64,000 bases of DNA from Stictocephala bisonia (lineage: Eukaryota > Arthropoda > Insecta > Hemiptera > Membracidae). The stretch spans positions 1,836,566-1,900,565 of the forward strand of contig JAQJVL010000109.1 of NCBI GenBank assembly GCA_035578905.1, given 5' to 3'. Both the position numbers and the translations under genes were made by a program. The notes beneath the pieces were generated by a model that was given only the letters and a program-made list of their open reading frames with translations, was not told the origin of the DNA and did not search any database. Shown in pieces: positions 44,640-55,783 of the stretch (positions within the stretch are counted from its first letter, which is position 1; every line of letters begins with the position of its first letter).

Positions 44640-44730
44640 ACTTAACTGTACGTGTATGGGTGGGTGGGTCAGGGTGGGAGGTTGGTCAGTATCTCAGCAC
44701 GTGTACAGGTGGGTGGGTCAATACCAAAAT
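44640..44730. repeat. Short repeat related to the 32.9-kb minisatellite
   Basis: Contains ACTGTACGTGTATGGGTGGG and CACGTGTACAGGTGGGTGGG. This is the reverse complement of the CCCACCCATACACGTACAGT motif at 32945-33215. Confidence 0.6.
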
Positions 44731-45449
44731 AAATTTATTGAAATTGGTTACTGAGTACGTTGTACAGCTGAATATACTGCAGTAATTATCTGCATTCTGT
44801 GTACTAAGCTTATCACAGTAATCAAATCTTTAGCAAAAGCATTGTTAAGATTTTTATATACTTTGTTCGATATTAGGTATTTGTTCGAGCAGCACTGCCA
44901 CTACTTTGCTGGTCGAATTTATAGTTTGGTCATAGTTAGGCAAATGATCTTGAGACTGATATTTCTCTCCATTGCCTAGGATTTACAATTTTTCACTGTC
45001 TTAAAATATAAAAATTAATGTGTGGTGATTACAGCTTTGAATAAATGTTTATTTCCGGCTACTCAAAACCCATTTACCTGTTATTTATCATCGTCCCAGT
45101 TTTATTGATGCTTTTAGAACTTCGTTAAATTTGAAATTATAAAAAATTACAAATAAAAGTAGTATTTATTGAAATAACTATGAATAAATTATTACGTAGA
45201 TGATTGTGTAAGGTAGAACGGAAATCTTTGTTTGTAAAAACTAGTTAATTGATTATTACCGATTTTGAAAAACCTTTTTTGATGACATATTTTATCTGTG
45301 ATACATTGAATATATACGATATATATTTAAAAATATGGATAATATATGATCCTTAAATTTATTCCAGTGACTGCATAAGGAATTCTGTTTATTCTGTTTC
45401 CTGCAGCTCCCTAAGCTAAATAAATCAAACAAACATAATTGTATAACAT

Positions 45450-45752
45450 ATGAGGGAGACAAAGGTAGTTGGACATTTGCCATCATTACGTGAAAATTAC
45501 CAATCACGACGTTTCGATTTGGTAAAACCCAAACCTTTTTCAAGTGCTAAAAACTAAATTACATCTACACAATCATGTTATAAAACTACGTTCTTAAACC
45601 TACTTTAATAATTATCTTCATTTTGACCTAGACATAGAATGGGGTACAACAAAATGAACTTATACTAAATGTAAAAATGTTAACAGGGTTAAATTATTAT
45701 GACCAATTAGGCGCTGCCCAAGTCATGATATCAACGAAAAAATTTAACATAA
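45450..45752. mobile_element. Truncated copy of the 61295-62196 inverted-repeat element
   Basis: Begins ATGAGGGAGACAAAGGTAG and follows the left third of the element at 61295 closely, through the TTGGACATTTGCCATCATTA block and the AACAGGGTTAAATTA block. It stops near GATATCAACGAAAAA. The right inverted repeat is absent. Confidence 0.8.
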
Positions 45753-46376
45753 TTATATTGAATATATATTGAATAATTGTTATATATAATAATAATAATA
45801 TATAATTGGTATATGGAATAAAATTGAAAAAAAATAACATAATTACACGACTTCTTTGGGAATCATGGCAAGTTAGCCAGGGAGATTCTGTAAAAATTAC
45901 TAATAGTACAACTCAAACTTATATTATCCAGCTAACCATGAAATTGTGGATAGTTTATATACTTCTCAAACAAAAGTATTTTGGTTCAGAAAAGTAAAAA
46001 AAATTCACGCTAAAAAGCATATTAATGTTTAAAAACTAAAGTGGAAACATTGATCTTTTAAAAAGACACTAGGGGACGCCCCTGCACGCTTCGCGTGCCA
46101 AACTCTTTTATACTTATAAATGTATGCTAACTGTACAACGTACAATCACAATGTTACATTTATTTACAGTATCTCACTCACATTATCGTAGTTACTTTTT
46201 AGTATACACTTTCAATGCTATTACTTAGCCTATTTAAAACGTTTTCATTTCGTTTATTTTTGTTGACAGCTGAAGATTAACCAATAACATAAAATAACTG
46301 TATTAGATTACCATTGAAACGATTAAGTCTAGTAGAACGGAGCCCTACAAACGAATGTGAACAAAATAATGCTTAC

Positions 46377-46423
46377 AACCTTCCCTGGTTTAACATTATA
46401 AACATGTTAAACCAGGGAAGGTT
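46377..46423. repeat. Perfect 18-bp hairpin
   Basis: AACCTTCCCTGGTTTAAC (46377-46394) and its exact reverse complement (46406-46423) flank an 11-nt loop. It sits about 22 bp before a family X copy. Confidence 0.9.
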
Positions 46424-46445
46424 TAACATGTAAAACATGTAAAAA

Positions 46446-46892
46446 TTTCGGCAATGGTCGCGCAGTGCTGTAACCCAGCTACTTGGGGACAAAGTGTTTG
46501 GGAGATTGTAGCCGATAGGCTGGATGATCGGTCCTATTAATATCGACATGGCGTCCGCTTAATGGTTACTATCGGCGTGGACACTACTAGAGAAGTCTGG
46601 GGTGACCATGTTGGGTGGTAATCATTCTGCGGATGTTGTGTGGGGGAGATAACTGAGTATCAGGCTTGTCAATTAGCTGAAAATCAGACTAGCTCTACGT
46701 GGTTCGGATTCCACGCAAAGCTGTAGGTCCCTTAGTTGCCCTGGCTGTTGGGCTATTAATAAATTGCCCTTTCTGAGGAACAGTTGAACTCAGTTATTAA
46801 CCAGACTACACTCATCCACACTCATCCTACACTCATATAACCATTCAAATTCGCCTTAAAATACCAACAACGTTGTGTCGGCGTCTCATATG
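46446..46892 (+). repeat. Family X dispersed repeat, best-kept copy
   Basis: About 447 bp from GTCGCGCAGTGCTGTAACCC to GTTGTGTCGGCGTCTCATAT. It has a B-box-like GGTTCGGATTCC at 46701-46712 and an A-box-like TGGTCGCGCAGTG near its start. The roughly 240-nt gap between them is too long for a normal tRNA-derived promoter, so a SINE assignment is uncertain. No coding frame. The GCAGTGCTGTAACCCAGC start is the segment amplified at 12262-13489. Confidence 0.82.
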
Positions 46893-47039
46893 TAAGAATA
46901 TAAGAACATATCTAACCTCCTCACTATTACAAATACCATTGTTTACATACCAACATTTGCTAAAACTTTTTGTAAATCATTATTTACATTTGAACAGCTG
47001 TTACTTTTTTTAAACACCTCTCCATGTTATTCTTATGGG

Positions 47040-47215
47040 TGAAAACGAACTTTGAGGACTTCCCTTGTCCTTCAGGGTGAAAAATACTAAATAATTAAGA
47101 CCTTATTGCACAACTGCAAACAGAGGTAAATTTTTTGACACCTCGACCGTTTAAATTGGTCAATAAATAATGGAGGAGTTGCGTTGACAAAAAAGGCTTC
47201 ACATTATATAAGGAT
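47040..47215 (+). repeat. Dispersed repeat related to 50788-51128
   Basis: Shares one ACTTCCC-TGTCCTTCAGGG unit and, downstream, AAATTGGTCAATAAATAATGG, then AGTTGCGTTGAC and ATTATATAAGGAT. The repeat at 50788-51128 has the corresponding AAATTGGTCAAGAAATAAGG and AGTTGCGTCAGC. This copy has a single unit where the other has a tandem array. Confidence 0.65.
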
Positions 47216-47659
47216 GCTAATTTAAAAGAAACAAAAGAGTTCGCAGTTTATGTTTTAAGTTCACACTCTTGGGGTTCACATTACATTTGTAAAGGTACTT
47301 TGTAAGTAGTAAACTCAGGTGACTTACATACAGCCGTTGTAATAAAGCCCACCAATCACGGTCATTTATCCCGGCCCGTGTATCGATACTGCCGGCTGGC
47401 GCCACTGCACTTTTGTTTTAACCGATATTTTCTCCTCTATTTTTACCCTCCGTTGTTTGCTTGTTCATGAAATATTTTATTTCACGCGATTTTATTATTG
47501 AATTAAAAAACAGAAACGTTCAATATTATTTATACGGGGTTTTTACATTTTGTTTAAATTATTCACACACGTTCATTATTAAGAAAATACAATTTTTTTA
47601 ATTTTTTATTTATTTATTTTTAAGAAAAAAAAACATCATCAATATATGGGCGGATATGT

Positions 47660-47757
47660 ATTTCGAATGAGCGTGATGAGTGTAGATGAGTGATTGTTAC
47701 AAACGAAGTCCGACTATTCTTTAGAAAGTGTCATTAATTAATAGCTCGAAGACAAAT
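47660..47757 (-). repeat. Family X fragment
   Basis: Contains GATGAGTGTAGATGAGTG and the AGAAAGTGTCATTAATTAATA block that match the right end of family X near 42430-42510. The rest is missing. Confidence 0.6.
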
Positions 47758-47794
47758 GAACAGCTGGTGGTTATCAGCTGATCCCTTTAACAAT

Positions 47795-47875
47795 TTGTTA
47801 TGCCTCTGATTGGGATCAAACTAAAACGTGTACCATATGAAGCCGGCCTTTAACCAACTTCACTACCGACAAATT
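47795..47875 (-). repeat. tRNA-like SINE fragment
   Basis: The minus strand reads TAGTGAAGTTGGTTAAAGG (A-box-like) and, about 35 nt later, AGTTTGATCCCAATC (B-box-like). Acceptor ends do not pair, so it is not a functional tRNA by eye. Confidence 0.5.
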
Positions 47876-48119
47876 GAAGAAAATTAAAAATAAAATTTTA
47901 TCATTTCTATATTTCCGTTACATATTTAACAAATTGGGCTTTAAAACAATTTTCAAATTGTAATATATAATTCTTCTGGCTGTTAAAGTTATATATTTCT
48001 TGATTAAGGAGACGTTTAGCATAAATATTTTGTTACATGATGGTGACTGTATTGGATTTGAAACAAGCAGACAACGACACTTTTCGGTTAGAGTCATGCT
48101 TAAGACCATGTCACACAAA

Positions 48120-49255
48120 ACGTGCCCGTACGACCTTCACGTACATCTCCATAAGATAAGATATAATATTTATTAATGACTGGCCAGTATATCCACAAAA
48201 TGGTCTCCTTGCTGAAGCTGGAGCGGGATTCCTTATTAGAATGGCTGGAGCAGTAGTAATGAGGTTGAGAGACACAAAGAGGTTCACAGAGGTTGGCTAT
48301 GAACTTAATTTGATAACCGATTGTGACAAATTTCAGATTTATTTTAAGGTAAACTCGAGGAGCTTAGAGAATTTTAAACTTTTATGATGATGATGATGTA
48401 AATAATAAAATACAGGGAAACAATTAGCAACACGAAATATCTTTAATATGTCTAAGGTGGGACAAGATTTGGTAAATATCCATTAATTTCTATCTTTAGG
48501 CTGATGACCATACCTAACCTAACATAATTGAGTTCATTCCGAATTGAGCATGTACACATATGCCGGCCTTGTTTCATAAAGATTCATAAAGATGTTTCAT
48601 AAAGAACTGTAGCCATGCGTGATCAGCGTTGCAGCATGGGTGATTTGACCTGACTCATGGAGTATAACAATATCACCTGTTGTGGATGGAAGCCACGTGC
48701 CCACAATTCGCCTTGGAAGGAATATTTATAGAATGATATTTCTACCTTTCTATTAGTTTTAGTTTGACCTTGTCCTACTGATCGAAATTAATATTTTTAT
48801 ATATTTTACACCATAAGCTGAACACGTGTTTGGCATGTTACTAACGTCTATCTATTCAAGCCGTGTTTGGTGTGGCATGCCATTTATGTCAATTCGTTTT
48901 GATAAAGTTTGTTGCATAGCCCTTTAATATTCAGATTTCTTATCATAGGTCTGTCTTAAGAAGATTTCGTTAGATAGATCAGTCGTGTATCAGGGTAATC
49001 CTAGACAAGTCTTGTACACTTGTTGTTGGCTTTATCTTAAAAGAAGTTATGAAATTATGGAATTTACTGTGAGAAATTAATATTTTTGTAATTAAACGTT
49101 TGTCAAGAATGAGATCTGGCAATGTTTAAAGCTGACTGAACGTGTTTTAATATTGTGTTCAATATTCAGGTGAAATAGTATTGTAATTCGTCAGTTGCAT
49201 AAGACCGGACAATTGACATGGATTCTGGGCTTTGCAGTTACAGTTAAGGAATGGT
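48120..49255. other. Intron, no gene recognised
   Basis: Moderately AT-rich sequence. Short CCTAACCTAAC-type telomere-like sequence occurs near 48511-48525. No coding frame or tandem array seen. Confidence 0.45.
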
Positions 49256-49392
49256 CAATTCGTGGGACTCTAAGCTTCATTAAGCTAAAACCTCGCATGA
49301 GTTTTATTAAGCGAGGATGTATTGACTATTAGTTAAATCCAGGACCTTGCCCTCCTCAGTCCAAAGCCTTAGCCACTGAGCTACCACACCAT
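49256..49392 (-). repeat. tRNA-derived SINE
   Basis: The minus strand begins with GTGGTAGCTCAGTGGCTAAGG, a textbook A box, and has AGGTCCTGGATTTAAC in the B-box position about 35 nt on. A tRNA-unrelated body follows. The left limit is approximate. Confidence 0.7.
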
Positions 49393-49669
49393 AAATTATT
49401 TTGTGATCTCTTGGAGGTTCAATCTGCTGTGAAGGAGCATTAGAAATACATATTTTTAAAATACTCTATACAATTAATACACTTTAAATTCATGTACTGG
49501 TCAAAATTGGTTATATGCCCGCAAAATATAAACTTTTTCTGTAAACTTGGGGCGTTCTAAATTGATGATATTTTGTTAGAAGACTCATTTATAAAAAATG
49601 AGGGGTAACCAACAGTGATTTAGTGCCAATTCGGCCGGTGTAGATGGGGTAGCACCCGTGATCAGCTTG

Positions 49670-49691
49670 GGTTAGGTTAGGTTAGGTTAGG
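49670..49691. repeat. Interstitial (TTAGG)4 telomere-like repeat
   Basis: Four GGTTA units in perfect register (GGTTAGGTTAGGTTAGG...) after GTGATCAGCTTG. TTAGG is the ancestral arthropod telomere repeat. An internal copy may be the tail of a LINE or SINE, or a repair scar. Confidence 0.85.
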
Positions 49692-50745
49692 ATAGAATGT
49701 TTCTCGTTCAGCACAAAAACCGTCATATTAAGAACAAAATATTTGTGGACATATAACTGATTTTGACCCTATGTACTAATGTATGAAGGACACCTTTTTT
49801 CACTACCGTTTTTCCAATACTTAAAAGATTTTTATTGGATCATTAATGGAACAATATGATACAATGTGATATAACTCATGGGTTCACACAATTTATAATT
49901 GTAATTGCAAAGTATAAAAGAAAAGAAAATTACCAAGTCCAGTTTAATTGTTTAAGAACCATTGATGGTAAATTTGCTATGACTGTAGAATTATAGTATT
50001 AGGTTAATGTAATTATTAGTATTATAGGGGTTGTTTTTGCTAACCAAACATACGTTCGAGATGTGAACCTATGTGTTCCCTACATTAACATAACAGTAAA
50101 CCTAGTTAGAGAGAAAATATAATTTCATCATTTGGACACATTGTACAAATATTAAGTTTACAGAAAATTTAAATTTCACTTAAGTCTAGTTCATCAGCTA
50201 TTACTTCGATGAAATAATTTAAGGTGTACACACAGTAAAATTAGAAGTAAAAGGAGCAGGTTTCTTTAAGAAAAGGTTCCGGTATTCCGGTTCTGTCTCT
50301 ACTTGGCATTCTCTCCTTTGCCCGCAACCAGCAGACGAAACAAAAAGTTGAGCAATTCTAACAATCCCAACACAAAGGGAACTTTCCACAAATTGGATTA
50401 TGCTTGACAGACAACCTTGTCTTTGTCTGGGTGAGTTATTTACCGACCAATCGATGCTTTACTTCAAACTTCCAAAGTTCTTAAAAATTAATAAATGTTA
50501 AGAGTGCCAACCACATAAAATATGAGGTTTTATTGTAAATGTTATCTTAATGCTCTCTATGAATGAAAAAAGGCTTCAATAAACGAATGCTAGTTTTGTT
50601 GTTTAAAATTTTTTCAAAACAAGTTCTATTTCCAGTTCCAGTGGGAATGCAGTTCTTTAGTTCATCAAACGAGGGTTTGATGTGATTTACGATATATTCT
50701 AAAGATATTACAGGTAAAATTTATAAAACACATTCATGCCAGCTG
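49692..50745. other. AT-rich intron, no feature recognised
   Basis: No coding frame, tandem repeat or strong inverted repeat seen. Confidence 0.5.
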
Positions 50746-50787
50746 TAGGCACTAGGGAAGCTCTTGCTCGCTTCGTGTACTAACCTT

Positions 50788-51128
50788 ATCTCTGAGGGCT
50801 TTTTCCGTGCCTTTCAGGGTAAACAATGTTCTTTGAGGGCTTCCCGTGCCTTACAGGGTAAAACGTTCTTTGAGGGATTCCCGTGTCTTTCAGGGTAAAA
50901 AGTTCTTTAAGGGCTTCCCGTGCCTTTCAGGGTAAAAAATGTTCTTTGGGGGCTTTCCATGCCCTTCAGGGTAAAAAATGTTCTTTGAAGGCTTCCCGTA
51001 CCTTTCAGGGTAAAAATATTTAAAAACGAATAGTACGAATATGAGCACATTTGTTTACACCACAATCGTTAAAATTGGTCAAGAAATAAGGGAGAAGTTG
51101 CGTCAGCAACAATGGGTTCAGGTATTAT
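50788..51128 (+). repeat. Dispersed repeat with internal array of 37-39-bp units
   Basis: Six units of GTTCTTTGAGGGCTTCCCGT plus GCCTTTCAGGGTAAAA run to about 51015. They are followed by a tail (AAATTGGTCAAGAAATAAGG, AGTTGCGTCAGCAACAA) shared with 47040-47215. The F3 foldback starts directly after. Confidence 0.88.
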
Positions 51129-51129
51129 A

Positions 51130-51904
51130 TAAAGGGTGTTCAGTAAAACTGTTTCAATAATTTGGGATGTTATTGTACACATGAAAATGAGCGCAAACTT
51201 CATATGAAGGTATGTCCTAAAACCTTCAGTTTTCCCTCTATCTGTATTTATGCGTTTTTTTACATAAAAATTCATAAATTTAGATCCAATCAAGGTACAA
51301 TTGTGAAACTTCATGATTATACTATCCTACTGCATTTATTTAATAAAAAAAAGAAATCTTCATCCGTTTCAAAATGGCGGACGTTTAATTTTTTTCTAAA
51401 TATTCACAGTGTTTGTTTTAACAATAATGGATAAAAAAAACAGCTGAGTTAAGCTGCAAAACGTAAAACAATGTTTTACAGCACTAACCAAAGGCTAGTG
51501 CGGTTTTAAATATGTGTGTAGTTTGAACAGCTGATTTCATGTCTATCTGATATTTCATATGAACAGATGTTTATTTATGTTATTAACACTAGGTTTGTAA
51601 AATTAGTCAGTTTTTAGATATTTCAATTATAAAAAAATAAATGTCCACCATTTTGAAACGGGTCAAGATTTATTTTTTTATATTTGATTTTTTAATAGAA
51701 CTGCTGTAGTGTAGTACAATCATGAAGTTTCACATTTGTACTTTGAGTGGATCTAAAGTTATGCAGTTTTATGTAAAAAACACATAAGGACAGATAGACG
51801 GAAACTAAAGGTTTTATGACACACATTCATATGAAGTTTGTGCTCATTTTTATGTGTACAATAACATCCCAAATTATTGAAACAGTTTTACTGAACACCC
51901 TGTA
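51130..51904. mobile_element. Foldback element F3 with long CAGGGTG-type arms
   Basis: The left arm from 51130 (TAAAGGGTGTTCAGTAAAAC, one mismatch to the TACAGGGTG end) and the right arm ending 51904 (GTTTTACTGAACACCCTGTA) are inverted copies over at least 180 bp, with mirrored inner blocks such as CACATTTGTACTTTG. The centre is near 51520. A 90-codon open frame on the left arm has no recognisable similarity and is mirrored in the other arm, so I do not call it a gene. Confidence 0.85.
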
Positions 51905-52022
51905 TAAGGATTTTATATAATTATTTATTGATTAAAAAATGATTTACAATACAAATTAGCTACAGTTTTTAACACATATAAAAAAGTTTTAATAAGTATT
52001 GTCATCTTTGTTTTTGAAATTT

Positions 52023-52026
52023 GTTA
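52023..52026. other. Target-site duplication of element 2 (left; partner 61276-61279)
   Basis: GTTA directly before the 5' LTR is repeated at 61276-61279 directly after the 3' LTR. Confidence 0.87.
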
Positions 52027-54026
52027 TGTACCGGGTCTTGGACCGGTACAGTTTCGTTTTTTCGTTGTTGTCTGCCAGGCTGCCTGAGATTCGCTTTTGC
52101 CCGGCGATTTGCGTACTTTGGTAGCCGTTGGCCCAGTTCCGTTTCGTTCCGGGTTCCAGCAGCTTCGGTCAAGTTGGCCTGTCTGTTCACTTGTTCACTG
52201 CAGCCGTTCGTCACGAGAATATGTTAGGCTAAGGTTCCCAAAACGTAAGTGTTCTTTTGTAAGTTTTAATATCTAATCACCCTTTTGGTGAAAATACTTT
52301 TGTTTCATTGAAAATATTAATCGGGCTTAGTTGTGTTTTCAGGGTTTTGTTAAATTTGTGTTCTTTGTCTAGATGTTTCTCAGACTAGGTTAAAGCCATG
52401 TGCTTCCATGTTAATTTTTACCGTTAATTACCGTTAGTGCCTTTTATATCTGCCTTTATTTTCCATGGTAATTCTGTATAATGTTCATTGAGCCTTTCTA
52501 CAGTTGTAGTTACCGATTTACCATATTTTTTGTTCTTTGACAATAACCTAGCCTATCTTTAGCTTTTCATGTTATAACCTATTGCTCATGTTTCCATAGC
52601 CTGGTTTTCAGTTTGTCATTTTTAGTTCATATACGCAATTTATTCTTTGGTAATTTGTTAACTTGTAATTGGTTAAATTGTAAGTTGTTAAATATTCCAT
52701 AGCCTAAAGTTAAGCTTTCACTGTCTTGTTGCTCCAATCATGTATAAGTTTGTCTCTTCATGTTAAGTTTGGCGAAATCATGCACACTTATATTTAAGGG
52801 TTATGTGTAATGTTTTGTTGTGATGGCTGGACTGTATTTGATGTGCTGTGTGTTGTGCCTTACAGTCCAGGGTCCTTGAGTAGGACGTTTCACCCTCGGC
52901 CTGCCGTCGGGGAGTTGCCGACCTTCTGCACTGCTAGCCTGGCCTGAGGACCATGTTGGAGCCTGGAGTCGCCCGTTACCCGCTCTACATCTCTGTGGTA
53001 TAAGTCTCCTGTCCTCAGGTCAGTGTATTCCAGTTTGTTTTCCCGGCGGCTGAGCTGGGGGTTTTGCTGTTGAAATTTTTACATAAAAAAATAAACCAAG
53101 AAAAACCAGTGAAATATATAAAAAAAAAAAAAAAGAAGAAAAGAATGGTGGTGGAACAATTTAATGTGGCCTAGGCCTAAAACTAGAAAAGTGATGCAAC
53201 ACAGCCATGGGGACATTGCTAGGGATATATATATTTCAAATTTGAGAGAAAAAAAAGAAAAAGAAAAAAAGCTTATGTTGATATTTATTGTTAGTTATTT
53301 AGTTAGTTTTATTTGTTGTTATATTTTTTAGATTTTATATTTGTTAGGTCCCTATGGTTAAGTTATGTTATTATTTATTGTTTTGTTTAGGCCTAGTGAT
53401 CGTTATTTATTTTTGTTAAATGTATTAGGGGGTGTTTTTGAAGTGAATTTTTACTCGAACGGTACCGTGTTATATTTTCTTTTAAATTATTTAATTTTTA
53501 AACTTTCACCAAAAGGGGATTATTGTTCTTTTGCTTAACTTTTAATTCGGAGCTGCCCAGGGATTCCGGCTTACTCCCTGGCCCGGTGGAATCAAGGGAT
53601 GCGGGCCAAATTGCCGGTGTAATTGGTGATACCAAAAATTTTATAATTTTCTTCACTTTTATTTGGGGCCTATTAAATTTTTCTTACGTTTTGGGGTGTC
53701 TCAGGCTAGGCTGCAGATAGGCCATGTAGTTGTTAATTTGTTAATTTTGGTATTTGTTGAGTTTGTTGTTCTTGTAGCTTTTGTGTGTTTTGTTATTTAT
53801 TTAAGTGCAAATTTATATGCTGGCCTTCTGCCTATTTTAATATTGTGGCCTTCTGCCGTTTTTGATTAGTATCTTTCTGCTTGCTTGATAATAAAATTAG
53901 TTTTGCTCAGCTGCCGAGTGTTATTTTGACCCTCCAACTGCCACCCGTGATCCCATCGCTCGACTTGTTTTGAGCCATCCCCCGGTTGGCACGCTTACCA
54001 GCTTTGGTGGGGGGGGATGGGTCTCA
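52027..54026 (+). repeat. 5' LTR of element 2
   Basis: 2,000 bp. The first 150 bp and the last 200 bp are nearly identical to the LTRs of element 1; the middle is perhaps 80% identical by eye, with many indels. The terminal TGTACCGG/CCGGTACA hairpin, the candidate splice sites (acceptor 52865, donor 53019), AATAAA (53890) and the terminal G run are kept. Confidence 0.95.
52866..53018 (+). other. Exon-like block in the LTR of element 2
   Basis: Counterpart of 17266-17422. The borders CTTACAG/TCCAGG and CCTCAG/GTCAGT are kept while the inside differs by substitutions and indels. Splicing is inferred, not shown. Confidence 0.3.
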
Positions 54027-54028
54027 AT

Positions 54029-54046
54029 TGGTAGCAGAGCGTGGTT
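54029..54046 (+). other. Primer-binding site of element 2, initiator tRNA-Met
   Basis: TGGTAGCAGAG, then CG, then TGGTT, identical to element 1 and two bases after the LTR end (TCTCA, AT). Confidence 0.85.
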
Positions 54047-54048
54047 GC

Positions 54049-54050
<2 letters not shown>

Positions 54051-54090
<40 letters not shown>

Positions 54091-54250
54091 CTTGGTTGTT
54101 GACGGTGGGTGTTTGCCAGTTAGTAGGCCATGGTTGGCCGACCTACCGTCAAGGTGTCTTGGTAATACGTAGAAAAAAAAAAAAAGAAACAAATAAATAA
54201 TTATTTAAAAAGAAAAACAATTAAAAACCAAATAAATCATTTAAATTTGG

Positions 54251-54286
<36 letters not shown>
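54051..54286 (+). other. Leader of element 2: two poly(A) tracts around a hairpin
   Basis: 37-nt (54051-54087) and 36-nt (54251-54286) A runs flank the hairpin 54099-54152, whose stem and inner GGCCA-TGGT-TGGCC loop are identical to element 1. The runs differ in length from element 1 but are kept in place. Confidence 0.6.
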
Positions 54287-54289
<3 letters not shown>

Positions 54290-54436
54290 AGGCAATCCGC
54301 TTGGTTACTTTGTTGAATGGGTTTCATGGGTGGATTGGAGTGGTCGGCAGTGGCTCGGTAGGCTGAGGGTTTAGTTCGTCTTGGACCCTGGAGTTGTCGT
54401 TTTTTTTGTGTACTGTTGAGAATTTTGTTTTGCGAG

Positions 54437-55771
54437 ATGGTCTATCTGCAGAATGTTGCGCTCCTGGTCAAGGAGGAGTTGATTTTCGAATTGAGGTCGC
54501 GTGGGGTGACTCCGGAGGGTGATGTTTTGAATCTCCGGAGGTTGCTGCGGGAGCAGTTGTCCGCGGGTACGGCGGTGGATTGGTCTGACCTGCTGGAGGT
54601 TGGTGATGAGTTGGGGATTTGTAAACGGAAGGTGGAAGATTGGGAAGGGGTGTTAGAGGATTTGCAGTTTGAACCTCCAGTAGGTCGTGACCGGGCCTGC
54701 CGCCTTGCACGTTTGGGGCATCTGCTTGCCCGTTTAAGGCTGGTCAACCGGGCGCCGGGGTTGGAACCGTCGGATAGGGCGTGGATCTTGGAGAGTGTAT
54801 CTAGGCTTGAGGAGATTTTTCAGGCACTCTCCGGGTCCACGACTCCTACGGGTCTGGGTCAGCGGCCTGCTTTTGCACTTTCGCCTAACGTGTCGAGGCC
54901 GCAGGCTGAGACAACGGCTCTCACTGTGCCTGAGGTTCCTTCTGAGCCTGCAGGCGTTTCCGTTGAGGTTGCTTGTGGTTCGGCTCCAGCTGCCGTTCCT
55001 ACTGCTTCTTTGGGTTCACCTGCTCTTCTGCAGCTGAGCTACCACAAGCTGCCTAACCCTCTCACGCCCATGATCCAGAATCTCCCTGTGATCGATGGGA
55101 TGGATCCTGAGGAGCTTCTTAAGTTTCTGGTGGCCTTTCTCAGACTTAGTGAGATGCCCGGCATGCAGGCTGGGGACTTGCTTCGTCTGGTTTTCCCTTA
55201 TTGTAGAGGTCCCGTTGGGGAGTTGCTGAGTTCTGTCTTGGCCAGTGATGCCTCGGTGGACTCGTTCCATCGAGAGTTACTTTCGTCATTTCTTCCCATT
55301 CGACTCAGGGAGAGGATGGTCATGGACAGATTTTATCGGTCGCAGGGTAGGGGCGAGTCTCTGGCAGCCTATGTCTCTTCAGTCAAGGAAGCTCGTCAAG
55401 CGTTGCGCCTCACCCTTTCTGAAGCTGACACCGTTCGTGTCATCCTGGATGGCATTTCTCCCGAAGAACGGTGCAGATTGGTTTTTGCTGGTGTTCCTTC
55501 GACTTTTCGGGAGCTGCATCAGCTGTGCATTGTTTCGCGCAGCGTGCAGTTCTCAGACCAGCAAGGGAGGGATTCTGAGAGTCATCGTGCTTTCCCCACC
55601 CGTCGACCGGCTATGTCTGTAGGTGTGAGTCAGCCAGTGGAGGGTCGTGGTTCTCGGCCTCCGGTTGTGTGCTTTGCTTGTGGCCAACCTGGTCACATTC
55701 GACGTGACTGTCCACGTGCTCGAGGTCGTGGGGCGGGAAACGCTCAGCGCGGGGGGTTGCCTCCACAGTAG
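54437..55771 (+). CDS. gag: Gag polyprotein of Ty3/Gypsy element 2
   Basis: 444 residues, same length as in element 1, with scattered substitutions only (for example MVYL for MAYL at the start and ARQAL for TRQAL in the capsid-like part). It has the same SAP-like N-terminus, Pro/Val linker, capsid-like region and single CCHC knuckle near residues 412-425. The ATG at 54437 is the start shared by both copies; the longer frame from 54416 is not. It ends at TAG inside the frameshift stem-loop. Intact. Confidence 0.95.
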   Translation: MVYLQNVALLVKEELIFELRSRGVTPEGDVLNLRRLLREQLSAGTAVDWSDLLEVGDELGICKRKVEDWEGVLEDLQFEPPVGRDRACRLARLGHLLARLRLVNRAPGLEPSDRAWILESVSRLEEIFQALSGSTTPTGLGQRPAFALSPNVSRPQAETTALTVPEVPSEPAGVSVEVACGSAPAAVPTASLGSPALLQLSYHKLPNPLTPMIQNLPVIDGMDPEELLKFLVAFLRLSEMPGMQAGDLLRLVFPYCRGPVGELLSSVLASDASVDSFHRELLSSFLPIRLRERMVMDRFYRSQGRGESLAAYVSSVKEARQALRLTLSEADTVRVILDGISPEERCRLVFAGVPSTFRELHQLCIVSRSVQFSDQQGRDSESHRAFPTRRPAMSVGVSQPVEGRGSRPPVVCFACGQPGHIRRDCPRARGRGAGNAQRGGLPPQ

Positions 55772-55783
55772 CTCCCCGCGTTG
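55735..55783 (+). promoter_or_regulatory. -1 frameshift signal of element 2
   Basis: GGGAAAC at 55735-55741 lies in gag phase (G GGA AAC), with the 12-bp stem 55745-55756 / 55772-55783. The sequence is identical to element 1. Confidence 0.8.

Noticed and set aside
51162..51434. 90-codon frame in foldback F3
   Set aside because: Lies in an inverted-repeat arm of a non-coding element and shows no recognisable protein features.
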